Below, in pieces: positions 25,501-36,804 of a DNA stretch of 64,000 nt. How positions within the stretch are numbered: position 1 is the stretch's first letter; the number at the start of each line of letters is the position of its first letter. The translations under genes and the position numbers were made by a program. Under the pieces are notes generated by a model. That model did no database searches, was not told the origin of the DNA, and saw only the letters and a program-made list of their open reading frames with translations. The DNA is taken from assembly GCA_001584585.1 (NCBI GenBank), contig LSYV01000002.1, forward strand, positions 1,881,758 through 1,945,757. The letters run 5' to 3'. This stretch comes from Gonium pectorale (Eukaryota; Chlorophyta; Chlorophyceae; Chlamydomonadales; Volvocaceae).

Positions 25501-27399
25501 AGGAGGAGCAGACGACGCTGCTGCAGTCCAACCCGCGCCTGCGCCGCGTGCCGTTCGTGACGCACCGCCCTACCTTCTCCGAGACCAAGCGCGTGCTGCG
25601 CCTGCTCACGGCAGTCTTCCGGCCCGAGCTGGCGGAGCAGCTGCTGGCGACGCAGCACTCAGAGCACGCCGCGGTGAGGAAACACTGACATGGGCGGACG
25701 GGATGTGGCAACCCTTGGCAACCCTTGGGCGCATGGAGCGGTGATGATGTTGATTCTGAAGGCGCAGGGTCATCAGAGTGATGGTTCTGGATTTGCCATC
25801 ACGTACTCAGCTGTCTGTCTGTGTTGAAATGAAACGACGCATGTCTGTCTGTGTTGAAAAGGAAGACGCATACACACGTCTGTCTTTGTGTCTGCCACTC
25901 GCGCGCTCAGGAGGAGGCCGAGGCAGTCGCGGCAGCTGCCGAGGCGCTCGCTGGGGCGCAGCTAAACACCGCACCGCAGCCGCCATCCCAGGAAGGCCAC
26001 AGCGGCCGGCCCGCACAGCAGGAGCCGGAGGAGGCCGACGGCGAGGCCGACGCGGGCCCATCCGCGTCCTCTGCCGCCGCGCGGCAACAGCCCGCGGGAC
26101 CCTCGGAAGCCCCCCTTCACAAGGCAGCCAAGGCGGGGGACCCGGAGCGGGTGAAGCGGCTGCTGGAGTCCGGCCATGACCCGTGCGCTCGGGACGCCAA
26201 GGGCCGGACGCCGTATGCTCTGGCGGCTGACAAGCACACGCGGGACGCCTTCCGGCGGTTCATGGGACAGCACCCAGACAGGTGGGGAAGGCTGTTGCAG
26301 GGAGCACGGGACGGCAGCGGGACCTGGCGGCTGAATGGGCAACCGATGCGGTCTGCATTTGAGAAGTTGTTGCGGAGTTGGTGTATGTGTTCTATATGCA
26401 AATATGCGTAATAGCGTGGTCAAACAGGTGCATGTTAGCATGTGTGCTTCTTGAGAGCACTCCCGAATTCGTCTACCGATACTGTTTTGTTGCCAGGCAT
26501 TTTGTGACCGTGGGGGCCTCGTAGCAGTGATCGCGCAGTCTAGGAATAGCGCAGTGCAGCCCTCCTGGTCCCTCCTTCGCCAGCCTGGCCAATCTGCGCC
26601 TCTGTGACTCGTTGCAGGTGGGATTACGCAGCGGCGGGGATACCTTCCGCCCTGACGGAGGAGATGGAAGCCGCGCAGCAGGCCAAGAAGGTACGAAAAG
26701 AAAGAGCGTAACGCATCGTATTAGTTTCGGCAAGTGTTGTAGCGGCGGCTGGCAGCATCTGTGGCACGCGTTGCGTGGATGGGAGCCCACTTGGGGCGTC
26801 CTTGGCTGCTGTCTGCAGGCCGCCCACAAAACCAAGCTCAAAGGCAAGGAAGCTGAGCGAAAGCCCGGGAAGGGCGATGGGGCAGGCGGCTCGGCGGAGG
26901 AGCAGCGTAAGGCCGTGGCGGCAGCGGCAGAGGCGGCTCGCCTGCAGGCGCTGGATGACGAGATTGCCCAAGCCGCGGCCGAAGCAGCCACCATGGCGGC
27001 CAGGTGAGCGCGCTCAAAACGGTTGGCGCGCCACCTGTCGCAGTCCAACTGCCTGGAAGTTTGTAGTGCCTGTGCTGGTGTCATGCTGGTGTCGAAAAAG
27101 GAACTGGAAACAAGTGTCGTACGACTAAAAACGGTGGCGGTCCCATCTGACCACTCAGGCTGAACGCTTCGGCCAAGCCGTCGGCGTCTTCGGGCAGGGC
27201 TGGCGGCAACAAGGTGGGTGGCGGCGCCGGCGGCGCCAAGGCCGGAAAGGCAAGCGGGGCAAAGGGCGGCGCAGCCGCACAGCCTGCAGCCGCCCCCACG
27301 CCAGAGGAGCTGGCGCGGCGGCGCGATATGATGGCGGCGGCCGCTGAGGCGCGCATGAGGGCGCTTACGCAGGCATCGCAGCAACAGAAGCTCTGGTGA
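22504..27399 (+). CDS. VMS1: VMS1/ANKZF1-type peptidyl-tRNA release factor
   Basis: Exons: 22504-22664, 22796-22924, 23106-23187, 23470-23580, at least one unresolved exon in 23600-24160, 24170-24348, 24565-24665, 24791-24878, 25389-25673, 25911-26281, 26618-26690, 26819-27003, 27159-27399. Domains in order: a zinc finger CLTCG ... QRQHFKTDWHRYNVKRRL; an acidic linker; the VLRF1 domain (FSVWRCLLRQ, WAVVLLRGGHFAATVF, VVVHKTFHRYVVR, then GGKQSSKDA holding the catalytic-loop Gln, SAGSRLRRYNE, ADLIFVHAP); ankyrin repeats (APLHKAAKAGDPERVKRLLE); an LTEEMEAAQQAKK segment; and an Ala-rich C terminus with a VCP-interacting motif (RDMMAAAAEAR, fitting R-x5-AA-x2-R). By family, it cleaves stalled nascent chains from tRNA on 60S subunits in ribosome quality control and binds Cdc48/p97. 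Key residues are all present. Confidence 0.93.
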
Positions 27400-27781
27400 A
27401 ACAAGCTCCCCTGCGGAACATGGCCGACAGGCCCACAATCGTTGCGGTTCTTACTGGCTGTGCCTGCATAGTGTGAGGCAGGCATTGTTCGTATCCATGA
27501 TTTGATTAAGGGTTGGTGTGGTGAAATGGTCCGTCCCCCGACCGGCCCACGGGACGCAGGGGACCGCCATGGGCCGGCGCGGTACGCTCGACGAGACCTC
27601 GCTGCATGGAGGGGACGGGGATGCAAGTGGAAGCTGGGTGCGCCGGATGTGGCCTGCCCTGCTGTTCGGCGGCCTCTTTCTGATGACAGCGGTGTTGGAA
27701 CGGCGAAGGCGATGACAGCATCTGCGCACTCGCAGACTGGTGGAGGGGCGGGAAGCATTGGTGGCATTGCGTTCGCTGGCC

Positions 27782-27786
27782 TTACA
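27782..27786 (-). terminator. Candidate TGTAA poly(A) signal
   Basis: TTACA on the plus strand reads TGTAA on the minus strand, 500 nt beyond the stop of the glutaredoxin gene and inside the convergent gap with VMS1. Confidence 0.5.
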
Positions 27787-28285
27787 GCTTCGTGAGGCGG
27801 ACTTCCGGACGTGGGTAAACTGTGACGGCCGCACGTGCCTGTCTCGTGACCTTCTCCACCTCCATAACCACTCCCGGATCCATGCACCACTAAGGATATC
27901 CACGACAGTCAAGTGCATTTCGCGCACGGCGTTGAACAGTTCCCCGCGCAGCCCGCAAGCAGGGCCAACTGAAATCAAGCGTCCCGAATCATGCAATCTA
28001 TGCGTGCGGCTTGGGCCAGCAACAAGAATACCAAGTGGCTGGCAGCCAAAGGCACATCTGACACGACTGATCTATGCCTCACACTGCGTCGGTGCCCAGG
28101 TGAGTCGTTTAGGAAACTGCTACAGATGTCACCTTGGGGCCGCTGGTCCCGGCGAGATGGCTCGTATTCGGATACCAGCCAGCCAGCCAGCAACGGTCCG
28201 CACATGGGAAACATTCAAAGTCGAACCCCGGAGTTTGATTCCAAGGCCTGGATTGCGGCCCCAGAACAAGCTACAATGGCATCGC

Positions 28286-29615
28286 CTAGGGCGCTGCTCC
28301 CCCTTGCGCATCGCGCACGGGCTTGAGCACCTTCTCCAGCTCGCCGCTTTCGTGCATGCCCATCAGAATGTCGCAACCGCCAATGAACTCTCCGTTTACA
28401 AATACCTGGGGCAGGCGCCGTGGAACGAGAGCGCGGGGAAAGACAGACAGTGTTCAACAAGGTGATCGCAGACAACGGGAGATAATCACACCTTGACGCT
28501 GATGACACACGGCCGCCTGGGCCGCACAACATGCCGATTTGCCAGGCGCATGTCACACGCGATTGTGCAGTGTGCGCATGGTGCACCGTTTTACGGGGCC
28601 TACTTGCGGTGACTGTTTGCGGCGACCTATGCCAGCGAGGTATGTTTATGGGGCCTACTTGCAGCACGGCAACCTATGCCAGAGATGTCAGGCAGGTACC
28701 AGGTAGTGGCCGCTACCAAGGACGTATACACGCCTGGAGGGCGTGCGTTTTCACCTGCGGGATGGTGGGCCAGCTGGTGAACTTCTTGATGCCCTCGCGC
28801 ATGGCGGCATCCGCCAGGACGTTGGTCGCCCCAAACTTGACCCCTGTGTGCAGACCATCAGACCAGTGCCACAGCACGTTACCGAGAGCCTGGGGCCGTA
28901 TTACCGCCCTCACACGAATGCAGTAATGGGAGACGCCACACAAGACTGGCTTTCGGCCCTTGCCGGGCGCTCCTCAAGTCCACGGTCATGAACTCTCCCC
29001 GTTACTCGCCCTTCGGAGACCAGTGCCCTACATCAGCCAGGCTCCTGGACAGCAGCTTACCGTAGGCTTGGAGAACGATGCAGGCCGTGCGGCTGAAGCC
29101 GCACTGCGGCGTGGCAGGGGTACCCTGTGGGTGGGGGACGGGCCGAGCCAGTATGGGGGCTGCTCAGCGCAGGCCAAAGACACGTCGGGTGCCTAACGAT
29201 GCCCGCCTAACCTCCCACTTCAGAACCGAGCGAGTACAGATCTGCTGGGCATGAACCAAAGTTAGCTAAGCGAGGATCCAAACCACGCACCTTCATGAAG
29301 ACGTGCACCTTGTCGGCTGCAATTGCTTGCTTAATTTGCTCCTCCACGGTGCCCGCCGGCGCGGGAGCCGCATATTTGGGCTTGAAGTCATCGTGCGAGT
29401 CCGCCTCGGTAGCTAGCTGGCGCACCAGCCTCCCGGTTGCAGCAGCTGTGGGCCACACATGGGGTGTCGCCCGGGTTACGGGGCGTGTATGTATTGTCTC
29501 GGTCACTGACGTATGGTATTGAAATCCCAACGTGTTACCGCATAGGTGAGTCAGCTGGCCTACCCGACTGCCACGACGCCCGAGAGAGCGCACTCGCGCC
29601 GAGCCTAGACAACAT
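28286..29615 (-). CDS. Mitochondrial monothiol (CGFS) glutaredoxin, 159 aa
   Basis: Five exons close in phase: 29615-29564, 29445-29291, 29124-29061, 28843-28755, 28405-28286. The N terminus [17 protein letters not shown] followed by [11 protein letters not shown] is rich in Arg/Ser/Ala and free of acidic residues, as in a mitochondrial presequence. The core shows [31 protein letters not shown] with the single active-site Cys in [24 protein letters not shown] and [19 protein letters not shown], including the TIP and GGCD glutathione-binding motifs. By family this GRX5-type protein binds a glutathione-coordinated [2Fe-2S] cluster and passes it to Fe-S acceptors. The gene starts 263 bp from the divergent diacylglycerol kinase gene. 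A plastid target is a less likely alternative. Intron 4 holds an imperfect short duplication (about 28590-28690). Confidence 0.93.
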
Positions 29616-29878
29616 CTTCGTTTTTGTTGTGAGGACGGCCCGAACGATTGTGTGAACGATGTTATCGACAAGATGGCCGAGGTGGGGGCCGAGGCTCATT
29701 GCGAGTCATGTACGTGACGTACCACCTCTCAGAAAACGCAGCTTCCGCCTCTGGCACCTTATGCCTTTCGCACGCAAAGTTATGGTCATTTTTATTACTT
29801 TTTTGGTCATGCGGCCCCGACTGTTTTAGCGGCATCTGTTTGACTGTGACACGGCAGAGGGCTTGACGCAAAGCCACA
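29616..29878. promoter_or_regulatory. Short bidirectional promoter region
   Basis: Only 263 bp separate the ATG of the glutaredoxin (29615, minus) from the proposed ATG of the diacylglycerol kinase (29879, plus), so the two transcription starts probably share this segment. It holds a T-rich tract near 29786-29806. No specific element was assigned. Confidence 0.45.
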
Positions 29879-32800
29879 ATGAGTGCTAGAGGGAATAATA
29901 CAGGGAGCGCGCCCGCGGAGGTAAGAGCTTCACCGCAACCGGCTGGCCGGTTGATGGCCCGGCGCTCTCCCTGAAGTGCGGTCATCCCGGGACCTCAAAA
30001 AGCGGGATAAGGGCACTTGTGCTTCGGGGAGCACGGAAACCGGAAGCGAAGCGAGTCGGCCCGCGTGCCTTAAGCACGGCACAAGGTTTTCCCTGTGCGC
30101 TACTGCAGTGCACCACCCTTCTTGCTGTTACCACGGTCCCCACGTCCACGCGGATGCACAGCGCTTATCATGCTAGACGCCTCCCGCGTGGCCCCCCGTG
30201 CCTTAGGTTGTAGCTCCACCTGCTGATGAGAAAGCCTACGAGGAGTGGCGCAGGGCTGACACCCTGCGTGCACCGTACAAGTAAGTTCCCGACGCTTTCT
30301 GGAGCTTTGAAGGACCGCGGCTGCAGAGGGCATTTTTGCAGACCTTGGATGGTGCCAAGTAGGGTACCAGTCCGGCGATCGCATCGTACTCGCGCAGCGT
30401 TAGAACTTTTATTATTACGCCAGCTCTACTTCATCCCGCGGGCCATCAAGCACACACACTGTCTGCTAAGGGTCTTTCGTGAGTTCATGTAAAGTGTTGA
30501 GCCTGAGTCCCTTGACCCGGCATACGCTCCAGGGTGTCTGCCGCGCTGCTGCGGGGCACTCGCCAGGAGGTGCTCGAGGCAACCCTGGAAACGCCACTCC
30601 TATGCTTCGTCAACGCGAGGTCGGGCGGCCGCATGGGCGCGGAGCTGGCCCTGCTCATGAGTCGCGCAATCGGGAAAGTGCAGGTGAGGTGCACGCAGAT
30701 GACCGGTGCCATGGGGCGTGTTACTGAGCCATGGTGCAGGTGCTGCCTGCGGCTGCGGTCAGCTATTTCGCTCTGCGTAGACACGTGCATTGTGGATGAT
30801 CAGGCACTGCATGCGGCTTTGCGCGGATTCTCTTCGGGGCGTCGCTGTTTTCCCTGCCATGCCGTGCACGCGCAATGGTGTCGGAATGGCACATAGGCTA
30901 CCCTCACGGGCCGCTAGGAGGCACAATATCAACCCGCAGCGAGGCATACTCGTCACGCCACCGCGTACCAGGTGTTCGATATCGGACAACGGGACCAGAC
31001 ACCTGACAAGGTGCTGTATCGGCTGTACGAGAACCTCCGGGCAGCGGAGGCTTCGGGCGACGCCCGGGCGGCGCATCTGCGGCAGCGGCTGCGGCTGCTG
31101 GTTTGCGGCGGTGACGGCACGATCGCCTGGGTGATGGGTGTAATAAAGAAGCTGCGCCTCAACCCGGAACCGCCCATCGCGATTGTTCCACTTGGGACAG
31201 GTAGGCGCATGGGCAGGCAAGGGGTAGCGTACCGGGTAAAAAAGCAGGAAGTCCGGGCGGACTGCGTTAGAAGCCCTGGAATGCTTGTGCAGCCCTGGCT
31301 GGTATAGCGTTCGCCCACGGTGTGCATTCATAAGAGCGCTGTGCCTGGCTGCGTTCGCAATCTGATACCTCTGTAACTGCCGTTGCCAGGCAACGACCTC
31401 TCCCGGACGTTTCTGTGGGGCGCCGCGTATGAACGCAAGTGGATCAGAGGCTACAAGGCCATGTACAACACACTCAATCGGGTATGGCTGGCGCCTTGCA
31501 ACGGCCTTGCAACAAACAGTGCACGCTATGCGTGTTGCACACTGCGCGTGAGGAAAGACAGGATCAGTGGCCATGAAGCTCTGCTGTAATTCTTCGCCGG
31601 AACCGGCCCCTGCCTGACGGGCTCCCGGCCACCTACCGCCCCGACAGATAGCGACAGCGCGGGAGGACAAGCTCGACTGCTGGAACATCACCATCACCAC
31701 GCCGCGGAGGAGCATGTTCAACTCAGGCGTGCCGCACTGCCTCTCACAGCCACAGACGGGCCCTGCCGTGCCAGGCGCCATGACGCCCCACGCACGGCCG
31801 TCCGGCACGACCTCCGGCAACATCGCCGCTGCCTCCGCGCCCGCCTACGGCCGTAACCAGAGCAGCAGTCTCACGCCGGGCGGTGCGCCCGCGGGATCCG
31901 CCTCGCTGCACCCGGCCGTGGCGGCGGCACGGGAGTCGCTGATGGCGAGCCTCGCTATGGGGGACCGTTCCGTGGCCGCCAGCGTAGCCGCGACCCATGG
32001 GTCGGCCACAGCGCTGCCCAACATCGCAACAAGCTCCGTGGGCTCGGCGGCCACAACCTTCACCACCGCAACTAACATGTCGCTCCACACGGCTGCGGCC
32101 CAGGCGGGCACGTCGGTACCGCCCACCATCGTGTCGGCCGCCGTGAGCACCTCGGCGGAGGAGGAGTCAGGCATCGGGATACGCATGGTAAGACCCAGCG
32201 GCCTTGCTGCTAGGCGGGCTTTCATCGAGCCTAGGACCTCGGTGCAAAGGGCTGGCTTCCCCGGAAGGGGGTTGTCGGACGCTTGCGCCGGAGGAGTGTC
32301 GGAGAGCGGCGTCGGCGGGGTGATCCGTGCATATGGGCATGGGCTTTCGCAGACAGAGACTGTAGAACATACCCTGCAGCTTGGGGCGGCGCAGCTCGTT
32401 TGCATGCAAGTTGACTCCTTGGCGGCAGGCGTGCATCGGCGGCCGCTCGTTTTTCAACTCTCTCCAACGCTTCTTCTTTCTCTTTGTCCCACTTGACCGG
32501 CCTGTCAGGGCATGTTCTGGAACTACTTCAGCGTGGGGCTGGACGCCAAGGCGGCCTGGGGCTTCCACTCGCTGCGCGAGCAGCGACCCGGCTGCACTAG
32601 CTCGCGCATGGCCAACCAGTTCTGGTACTCGGCCTTCAGCTGCACCTCGGGTGCGCCGGGGCTGGCCTGGTCCGCGCCCAACTGCTTGCCGGCGGTCCCG
32701 ATTGACGGGCACATGACGGTAGTCTCAGTAGGTGCCCTCCTGCCGTAACCGTCGTCACGGAAACAACATGTGCAGTTGCGTGGTTGCGAATGCAGTTCGC

Positions 32801-35092
32801 CATGTTCCCGTCAAGCATTTAGGAAACACAGTGCGTTTGTGTGGTTACATCCGTGCTGTCGTGTGATCCCCTTTCCCTTCCAGGCTGGTTCTGCTGCGCG
32901 CAGCCGCTGAACGTGAAGGTAAAGCTCGAGGTGCTTAAACCCGGGCCGGGTGGCGACACGGCGGGCTGGAAAGCGGTGGAGCTGCCGCCAAACGTCAAGG
33001 CGCTTGTCGTCCTCAACCTCCAGGTAGCGAACGGCAGCCTCTGGAGTGGGCAATTCCTCGGCGGTTCCTGTCTGTTCGGGACTGGAGGTCTGCATCACTT
33101 GAGCCAGGGTTTGCAAGAGAATTGCTGCATCTCGTACCGAGACTGCTTGCTCTGGTGGTGAAGTAAAACCTTAATGCCTGATTTCGTGCGTTTGCCTGGG
33201 GCATCCAGAGCTACGCCGGCGGCCGCAACCTGTGGGGGCCCAGCACCAGCCAGTCCGATCGGAAGCGCGGCCTCGAGCCGCCCTCCTACAACGACGGCGT
33301 CCTCGAGGTACGTCCAGCAGCGCAGGGCGGGCGCAGTCCTGGGCCAAGGCGGCCCAGCACCGCACTGGTGTGGCAGCTGACTTGTGAACTCGTGCAAACT
33401 CCTCGCCTGTTATCCAAGAGGGAGCGTGCGGTATGCGCACCTGCACGTGCTATTGCAACAAGCTGCGCTTGAGTTGCGCACCGCTGCGGACCAACCCGTG
33501 GCACTCTTCTTGCTTAGGTTCCCCGTATCCCCACTCCTGCGTGTTTCCCTGGGTGCGTATACAGGTGGTTGGACTGATGAGCGGCTGGCACACGGGCATA
33601 GTCATGGCGAGCAAGGGCGCCCTACTGCATGGCGAGCGCATCTGCCAGGCGGCGGGCGTGCGGCTGTCCCTGCAGGCAAGTCAGCAAGCTGGCCAGGCGG
33701 GGACTGGGCTACCAATGGCCGGTCGCATTTTGTTGGGCAAAAGCGATACGGGCGCATGGCGCGTGCAGTGGGTGGCTGGTCCTGGCTAAGCATCCAGGCA
33801 GAAGCGTCCCTAGGTACCAGGTGACGAGGCCTTGGGGGAGAGGACGATGCCCTGTTGAGCGGACATGCGTTTCGCATGGAGCAGTGGTTGTGAATGTCTT
33901 CGTCGTGGCGTTGCAGGCGCCGTACTTTCGGGACGACGGGGAGCCCAGCCACTGCTACATGCAGATAGATGGCGAGCCGTGGAAGCAGGACATCCCGGTC
34001 AAGGACCAGGACGCGCCCGTGCGGGTACGTCGGTTGCGAATTGGGGAGAGAGGTTTGGAAACAGGTGGGAATGGCCGAATGGACGAACCGCCAATCGCCG
34101 CCGCCCCGCCCGCCAAGCTGGCCTGGACAACCGGGCTGGTGCACGTCAGCGACAATGTGATTGAGCGATTAAGCAAGCACGCAAAGGCGCGTCCTTTAGT
34201 TGGCTCCCTGGAAGGTATTGCAACGATTGTTGTGTGTTGTACATCTTGTTATAGCTGCGGTCTAGTCGTCACGTAGCTGTGGGACCTCCCATGCCTTCCT
34301 TTGACTCCCACCCAGGTTGAGATCGTGCATGCGGGCGTCAGCCGCCTGCTCCGCAACCAGCCACAGACGCGCACGCACAGCGCCACCAGCGGCGCCATGA
34401 AGCCGCCAGCGCAGCTCGCGGTGCCGCTCGTGAACGCGACCTCGGAGCCGGCGAGCCTGCCAACCCAGGGGTCGCAGTCGCAGTCCTCCATCCAGCTCGC
34501 CGCGCCGCAGTCCATGCCGGCGCCCACCCCATCGTCGCACTCGATGGGGCTGGCCGATAACGCCCAGGCTACGTCTGTCTCGGGGGCTTTGCAACACCAG
34601 CCCCATCCGTCTGGGTCGGGGGCCCCGGCCTCCGCGCAGTGGACGCGCGTCGGGTCCGGCGGCCGGCCGTCATTGGCGTCGATTGCCGGGAGCTCCACGG
34701 GCGCAGGAGCGGGCGGAGACGCCCCCGTAACCGGCGATGGGGGCGGCGCCGGCAGCGGCACGAGCGGGGCGGTGCTTGCGGCCGGGAGACCTGGTGAGTG
34801 TTGACACGGAAAGCCCATTCGCGGGTGCAAATGCGCATCAACCTGCCAGAAAACCATAGGCGTAAGTTGCATGTTTGCTGCATGTTGTAGGATTGCGTGC
34901 ATCGGTGCTCAGTGCCATGCCTTTGTCGTAAATGCTGACTCTGTGCCTTCGGCGGCTGGCCGCACCCGCCCCGTAGACGACCCCATCGAGATGGCGGGCA
35001 CCGCAAGCTCGCCAGCCTGCGAGACCCCGACCCCGCGGACCCTTTCAGGCGACCTAGGCTCGTCGGCCTCGCGTGGTGTAGAGACCCGCTAG
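29879..35092 (+). CDS. Plant-type diacylglycerol kinase
   Basis: Firm exons, all in phase: about 30533-30683, 30972-31200, 31390-31481, 31648-32187, 32509-32650, 32884-33023, 33209-33307, 33565-33675, 33917-34024, 34316-34793, and a last exon ending at 35092. Proposed 5' exons 29879-29920 (MSARGNNTGSAPAE), 30207-30280, 30342-30363 and one from 30424 (LYFIPRAIK) are plausible but one junction stays open; so does the last acceptor. The catalytic domain has LLCFVNARSGG, VFDIGQRDQTPDKVLYRLYE, the ATP-site LLVCGGDGTIAWVMG, AIVPLGTGNDLSRTFLWG; the accessory domain has MFWNYFSVGLDAKAAWGFH, NQFWYSAFSCTSGWFCC, VVGLMSGWHTGIVMASKG and MQIDGEPWKQ. It should phosphorylate diacylglycerol to phosphatidic acid. 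There is no C1 domain. A 150-residue Ala/Ser/Thr-rich insert (exon 31648-32187) and a disordered C terminus are lineage-like additions. The intron at 33676 has a GC donor. Confidence 0.9.
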
Positions 35093-36804
35093 GCTCTGCC
35101 GCTCCGCGCCTTACACTTCGCACAAGAGGACGTGACAACAGGACTTGCATAACTGGCGACTGAACGCGTTGCTGTGGGAATGGCGCCATGCAGCCGGGAA
35201 TGAATGCCCGTGCGACTCGGGTCCCTTCGTGGGTGTGGTCGGAGGAGGTGTTGGCATGCAGTCTGCGGCATGCAAACTCATGTACGACGAGCTCCGATAG
35301 GCCTGCGCGTCGGCAGCTCAGTAACGATCCGACGTCCGTGGATAGAGTGCTCATGTTCAGTTGTGCGTGCCGCGGGCGGCGTACATCTATTAAGTTCTCG
35401 TGAATGTAGCTGAGGGTCCGCGTACCCGAGGCGGTCAATCCATTCCTGTTCAGCTCGAAGGTGGGAGTGTGTATGTGTGATTGCCCGGTGAGGCTGCCTT
35501 GGTCGTGGCGCGCACGTGACGGTGGTGTGACGCCGGGTGCGGACATTACCGCTAGCAAGGCATTACCGGCGGGCATTGCCGAATGGGACGAATTGCATGG
35601 TCTAGGGCCGAATGCAATACTTCAACACAGGATAGGCAGAAGGATTCCTTTTGACGGTTCTATGCTCAGGTCAACTTAATGACCCTTGCTGTATCAATAT
35701 CTCACGGAGATGTACCGATCATTGAACCTCCGCCTGTTGAAGGTATTCGGCAGATTACTTCAGTGTCGTCGTTACATAGCACAAACCTGCAGCCACACCC
35801 AACCTGCGTGTTGAGGGAACTCCCCCACGAGGTACGTTCGTGCCCCCAACGAAACCCAACATAGTTCCGAAGAAAATGTCGCTCTAGTTTGCATCAGTGA
35901 ACTCAATGCACACGGTGTGAACACTGGAACACTCACCAACAGGGTGAAGATGCGCAAACGATTGAATAAGGGTTTATCCTTTCGACGCAACATGGCAGAC
36001 AAAAACCGAGAAGTGAAACCGCACAAAGCCTACATCTGTACAGAATCTGGAGCAAGACCTCTTGTCCAACTCGCAGGCCGCACCTTCCACCACCTCTGTC
36101 GTACATCAAGGCAATCAAAATGAACTGACCGCGGAGCCGCGAGCGAACGGCCTCGCCCCTAACGATGTAGCGTCAAACCCTACAACGGAAGGTACAACCA
36201 GCGCACACGAAACTTCTTCAAACAGGATTCATTCGTTTCCAAGCAGACCAATATGGACCGTGAGCAGGAGCGTTGACGCTTCCCGCTCGGGCGACGCCCT
36301 TCTGGCGGCACAACAGGGCCCAGAATCCGCTGGCCCGGGGCCGGTGCGGAGCTGCACGACTGCAGCGACACGGCTTTTCGGCGCGCCAGCTCAGTCCTGC
36401 TCCTCCCAAGCTCACTCGGAGTGCGACGAGGGCTGGCGATATGGGGTCACGCCAGGAAATCGCGCAGTCCGTTTCGCAACCCCCACTTGCCCAGTCGCAG
36501 AAGCCGACCAAAGCGCACGTCGCACGTGCTCAACATCGCACCGCTGCTCAGCGGTGGCAAGTCCGGACCTAATCCCACGGCCCCCACACCCATTCCCTCA
36601 CGCCCGCTGCTTCGCAAGCGAAATGCACGAGCATCAGACGCTACGGACCCGGCCCCAGCGGTATCACGTCATCGCTCGTGCCGCGGCCCCATGCAAAATA
36701 GTCCACACCCGTGCACGTGCCTGCGCAGCGCTCGCCTCCCACGGCAGCAGCCATCCACCACTGCGGCAGCAGGGCTGCCTGTCGCGGCTTGGCGCACCGT
36801 CCAT
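35093..36804. other. Gap between convergent genes, no confident gene
   Basis: This holds the 3' UTRs of the diacylglycerol kinase (+) and BTA1 (-). A TTACA near 35775 reads TGTAA on the minus strand and could end BTA1 transcripts. A plus-strand frame of about 248 codons (36062-36808) lacks an ATG near its start and any domain, so it is not called. Confidence 0.45.

Noticed and set aside
25812..25870. Repeated TGTCTGTCTGTGTTGAAA in a VMS1 intron
   Set aside because: Simple-sequence-type duplication within an intron; nothing further to support.
28571..28690. Imperfect direct repeat GGGGCCTACTTGC...ACCTATGCCAG in a glutaredoxin intron
   Set aside because: A short, diverged two-copy duplication with no structural feature suggesting function; noted with the gene only.
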